8,397 bases of DNA from Rhodopirellula sp. (GTDB lineage Bacteria > Planctomycetota > Planctomycetia > Pirellulales > Pirellulaceae). This document shows positions 5,882 to 8,397 of this stretch, one piece after another; position 1 is the first letter of the stretch; every line of letters begins with the position of its first letter. The DNA lies in contig PAXU01000077.1 in assembly GCA_002714565.1 (NCBI GenBank), forward strand, positions 1 to 8,397, given 5' to 3'. The position numbers and the translations under genes are program-made. A model generated the notes under the pieces. It worked only from the letters and a program-made list of their open reading frames with translations, did not search any database and had not been told where the DNA came from.

Positions 5882-7537
5882 TTGCAAGAATTAAACTCAC
5901 AATCTGCTGTTAATTCGCCGCGCAAAAGCCAGCCGCTACTAGCTGCTATTTTGGTCGGTCACTTGGTGTTGCTTGGATGGTTTAGCTCCTTCACGGCAGA
6001 AGATTCTTTCATTGTATTTCGATACAGTGAGAATCTCGTTGATGGCAATGGGCTTGTGTTTAACGAAGGTCAACCTGTTACAGCCCTAACATCGCCACTG
6101 CATGCCATCGTGGCGGCAGCCTTATATGCCATTACCGGTACATCGCTTTGGTCTCATAAAATCTGTTCGGTACTAATTCACTTGCTGGCCGTTACAACGG
6201 CGGTTCGAATTCTTGATATCAGAAAGCAGTTGTGGCCCATCGCGTGGCTTTTCATCCTTTGGTCTCCCTACGTTGTATTCTGGACGGTCGGTGGATTGGA
6301 AACGATGTATCTTTCAAGCGCAGTTGTACTATCCTTTGCGCTTTCACATTCCATCACACAACAAAAATCAACCAGCCACATCATCTGGTTTTCTATTTTG
6401 CTGGCAGTCGCTTTTCTGGGTAGATATGACAGCGTACTCATTACTGTGCCTCTCTGGTTTCATGTTGCTGCATCAATCATTAGTCAGAGCAAACGATCTG
6501 GCAAAAAGTGGCTCGGAGATATTTACCGACTGTTGTTTCCCGGATTGCTGATCGCACTCACGTGGTTGGCGATCTCTCAATGGTACTTCCACGACATCAT
6601 TCCAACCTCCAAGTACCACAAACCAACGCACGGTGAGGAACAATGGGCCGCGATTCTCTACATGGGCCAATTCATGATTGCCACCGGGCTTCTGCCCGTG
6701 ATCCTCTGGATCCTCATTGATCGGACTGGCAAATGGGGAAATGCATGTACATCGATGGCATCGATTGCGAAAGAACATCTCGGAGTCATGACCGGGCTGG
6801 TTATTTTCTTTGGCTACTGCACCTACACCGTCATGTCCCACATGATGTTTTCATATCGGATGTTACTTCCATATCTACCGGTTGGAGCACTGCTTGTTAC
6901 GAGATGGATTGAGCGTACGATTCCAGACACTAATTCAGATGATCAATCAACTCTCGGATCTGGCCGATTCGGTGCAAAGTCGATTTCGATACTCATGGTG
7001 TTTATGGTTATTGGCCAACTAGCTCAAGCGATCGTCATCGACCGCATTTCGATAAACCCCGGCAAATTTGGAGAATATCGTCGTCTTTCCAGAATAGACT
7101 ACACGAAGTTCATGCAATTGCTTTCCGATCAGGCCGATGAAATCAAACATCACTGGGAGCAACACGGTGACCAGAATCGCAAGCCTCGAATATTTGTCTA
7201 TGCCGCAGGAATCGTGCCATACAAACTTCGAGATTTCCATGTTCTCGATTGGGGACTCGTCTCCTACAGAAAGAACGTAAAAGTATTCTCCATCCAACGT
7301 GGACTCCTGTATTCCTCAGATTACATCATGACGCTGACGCCACGACACCACTCTCTTAAGTATCAACTGCAACGGAATCCAGATGATCTCGAAGTTGTAA
7401 CCGAAACAACAATGCCGTTTGATGGAACACAGCAAACGTTCGCTACACATTTCAACCGGAATCCTATCCAATACCGATTACCGGACTACATCGACGGGCT
7501 GCCTGTGGATGAAATCCCGGAAAAGATTGAAGACTAA
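5882..7537 (+). CDS. Polytopic GT-C glycosyltransferase-like protein (AftB/ZomB-like), first of a tandem pair
   Basis: This 551-residue membrane protein starts at TTG. A short basic N-tail is followed by a helix (18-35) and then the family's acidic loop AEDSFIVFRYSENLVDGNGLVF (39-60), ending in TSPLH. About ten hydrophobic helices extend to about residue 385. A soluble C-terminal domain (about 390-551) contains YAAGIVPYKLRDFHVLDWGLV (440-460), comparable to the G-x-x-P-Y...D-x-x-GL element of these proteins. Other landmarks are VGGLET (136-141), LGRYDS (179-184) and FHDIIPTSKYHKP (236-248). The architecture matches GT-C enzymes such as mycobacterial AftB and the ZomB-type proteins, which take sugars from polyprenyl-phosphate donors on the outer face of the membrane. 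Where relatives have Asp-Asp in the first loop, this protein has Glu-Asp. The acceptor and sugar are unknown. It is followed after 9 nt by a paralogue. Confidence 0.85.
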   Translation: MQELNSQSAVNSPRKSQPLLAAILVGHLVLLGWFSSFTAEDSFIVFRYSENLVDGNGLVFNEGQPVTALTSPLHAIVAAALYAITGTSLWSHKICSVLIHLLAVTTAVRILDIRKQLWPIAWLFILWSPYVVFWTVGGLETMYLSSAVVLSFALSHSITQQKSTSHIIWFSILLAVAFLGRYDSVLITVPLWFHVAASIISQSKRSGKKWLGDIYRLLFPGLLIALTWLAISQWYFHDIIPTSKYHKPTHGEEQWAAILYMGQFMIATGLLPVILWILIDRTGKWGNACTSMASIAKEHLGVMTGLVIFFGYCTYTVMSHMMFSYRMLLPYLPVGALLVTRWIERTIPDTNSDDQSTLGSGRFGAKSISILMVFMVIGQLAQAIVIDRISINPGKFGEYRRLSRIDYTKFMQLLSDQADEIKHHWEQHGDQNRKPRIFVYAAGIVPYKLRDFHVLDWGLVSYRKNVKVFSIQRGLLYSSDYIMTLTPRHHSLKYQLQRNPDDLEVVTETTMPFDGTQQTFATHFNRNPIQYRLPDYIDGLPVDEIPEKIED

Positions 7538-7546
7538 CGACTACCG

Positions 7547-8397
7547 ATGCTCAGTTCCGTTGAAAATCACGAGAAGACGTCGATTACTCTCCCGGTAATC
7601 CTGCTGGTAGTGGTGGTTGGTGCCGGAATCTATGTACAACGTAACTTCTATCACGATGATGCATACATCACACTTCGATACGCTCAAAACTGGATAGACG
7701 GAAACGGACTGACGTGGAATGTAAACGAAAAACCTGTGGAAGGCTTCACCAGCTTCCTACATCTCGCCTGCCTATCAGTGCTTGGCATCGTTGGCATGGA
7801 TCTGCAACTGGCATCACAATGTATCGGGCTTGGTGCACTGGCCGGGATCATTTTCTATTCGTGGCGATACAGTAAAACGCAAAACAACGCGTGCGATCAA
7901 ATGTGCCTGATGTTGATACCAAGTAGCTTTGGAATCACCGCATGGGCACTCGGCGGGCTGGAAACGACGCTCTTTATACTTTTGCTGCAAATGGCGTGCT
8001 GGCAATTTGCAGCAAGCACAGCACCTAATACCAAGCAATCGCTCGCTACGGGGTTGCTGTTTGGAGCAGCCGCACTAACTCGACCAGAGGCTGGGCTATT
8101 CTGGGCACTTGCGGTTCTATTTACCCCTACAATGCATCGCAAAACCTGGAAACCATCGTTGGTGGGCCTCATCACTGGCTTCATCGTATTAGCTGGGTCA
8201 TACGTGTGTTGGAGATGGTCATATTTTGGTGAATTGTTGCCAAACACATATCACGCGAAACTCACCGGATTAGATTCTGAGCGATTGCGGGATGGATTCC
8301 ATTACTTACACACATTCGTCCGAACACCGGCATACCTGTTAGTCCTGGCCGCTGGAATGACATTGCAACATTGCTATCGGAAAACGCTCTCAGCATC
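7547..8397 (+). CDS. Polytopic GT-C glycosyltransferase-like protein (AftB/ZomB-like), second of the pair, 3' end outside window
   Basis: The frame opens at ATG 7547, 9 nt after the previous stop, and stays open to the window edge (283 codons seen). I found no strong ribosome site, so coupling to the upstream gene is likely. A short tail and first helix (about 12-30) precede the acidic loop YHDDAYITLRYAQNWIDGNGL, which has the classical Asp-Asp pair and is followed by VEGFTSFLH. Further landmarks parallel the upstream paralogue: LGGLET, LTRPEAG (the usual form of the motif that reads LGRYDS upstream) and YFGELLPNTYHAKL. This copy is closer to the family consensus. The C-terminal soluble domain would lie beyond the window. 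By family analogy it should move a sugar from a lipid-linked donor to an envelope acceptor; the identity of both is unknown. Confidence 0.85.
   Translation, partial: MLSSVENHEKTSITLPVILLVVVVGAGIYVQRNFYHDDAYITLRYAQNWIDGNGLTWNVNEKPVEGFTSFLHLACLSVLGIVGMDLQLASQCIGLGALAGIIFYSWRYSKTQNNACDQMCLMLIPSSFGITAWALGGLETTLFILLLQMACWQFAASTAPNTKQSLATGLLFGAAALTRPEAGLFWALAVLFTPTMHRKTWKPSLVGLITGFIVLAGSYVCWRWSYFGELLPNTYHAKLTGLDSERLRDGFHYLHTFVRTPAYLLVLAAGMTLQHCYRKTLSA

Noticed and set aside
6473..6841. A 122-codon antisense open frame inside the first GT-C gene
   Set aside because: It lies wholly opposite a well-supported membrane protein and its translation shows no membrane pattern or recognisable motif; it is best explained as a shadow frame.
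7814..8247. Two overlapping antisense frames opposite the second GT-C gene
   Set aside because: The plus-strand frame gives clear family motifs (GGLET, LTRPEAG) throughout, while the antisense products are low-quality and unrecognisable.
1..8397. CRISPR array, transposon ends, tRNA or phage-defence module
   Set aside because: No regularly spaced repeats, no terminal inverted repeats with a transposase, no cloverleaf-forming segment and no nuclease, toxin or defence-type domains were seen.

Overview
The window most likely comes from a member of the Planctomycetota. The strongest taxonomic hint is the small secreted protein at 1772-2194, which reads as a textbook TIGR03067 protein, a family known mainly from Planctomycetes and Acidobacteria. 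An M81/MlrC-type protein, a lone FeS desulfidase-like protein, AftB/ZomB-like membrane glycosyltransferases, weak or absent Shine-Dalgarno sites, and GTG and TTG starts all fit. Base composition looks balanced. I cannot name the genus.

Layout. Positions 1-1763 (+) hold three consecutive AIM24/TIGR00266 genes; the first is cut by the window edge. They are separated by 27 and 35 nt and are probably one operon. A gene pair on the minus strand follows convergently: a TudS-like DUF523 protein (2267-2806), then the secreted TIGR03067 protein (1772-2194). Divergent from this pair, on the plus strand, is a small six-helix membrane protein resembling ferric-reductase-like heme proteins (2874-3482). 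It runs convergently into a two-gene minus-strand operon of an RraA-family aldolase/decarboxylase-like enzyme (5002-5670) and an M81/MlrC-family metallopeptidase-like protein (3496-4998), 3 nt apart. A 211-nt divergent spacer (5671-5881) with two 19-bp near-palindromes separates this operon from two tandem plus-strand polytopic GT-C glycosyltransferase-like genes (5882-7537 and 7547 to the right edge); the second is cut by the window end.

How the genes work together. The AIM24 trio looks like a set of paralogous beta-rich scaffold proteins made from one transcript. The RraA/M81 pair looks like a small-molecule catabolic unit whose substrate cannot be told from the sequence. The GT-C pair probably modifies an envelope glycan or glycoprotein using a lipid-linked sugar donor. 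No functional link between these blocks is visible.

Coding density is high. No gene-free stretch exceeds 300 bases; the longest is the 211-nt spacer. I see no tRNA, rRNA, CRISPR array, insertion sequence, attachment site or replication origin. I found no convincing new multi-gene system. The least explained items are the AIM24 triplet, the two divergent GT-C paralogues and the operator-like sites in the 5671-5881 spacer.
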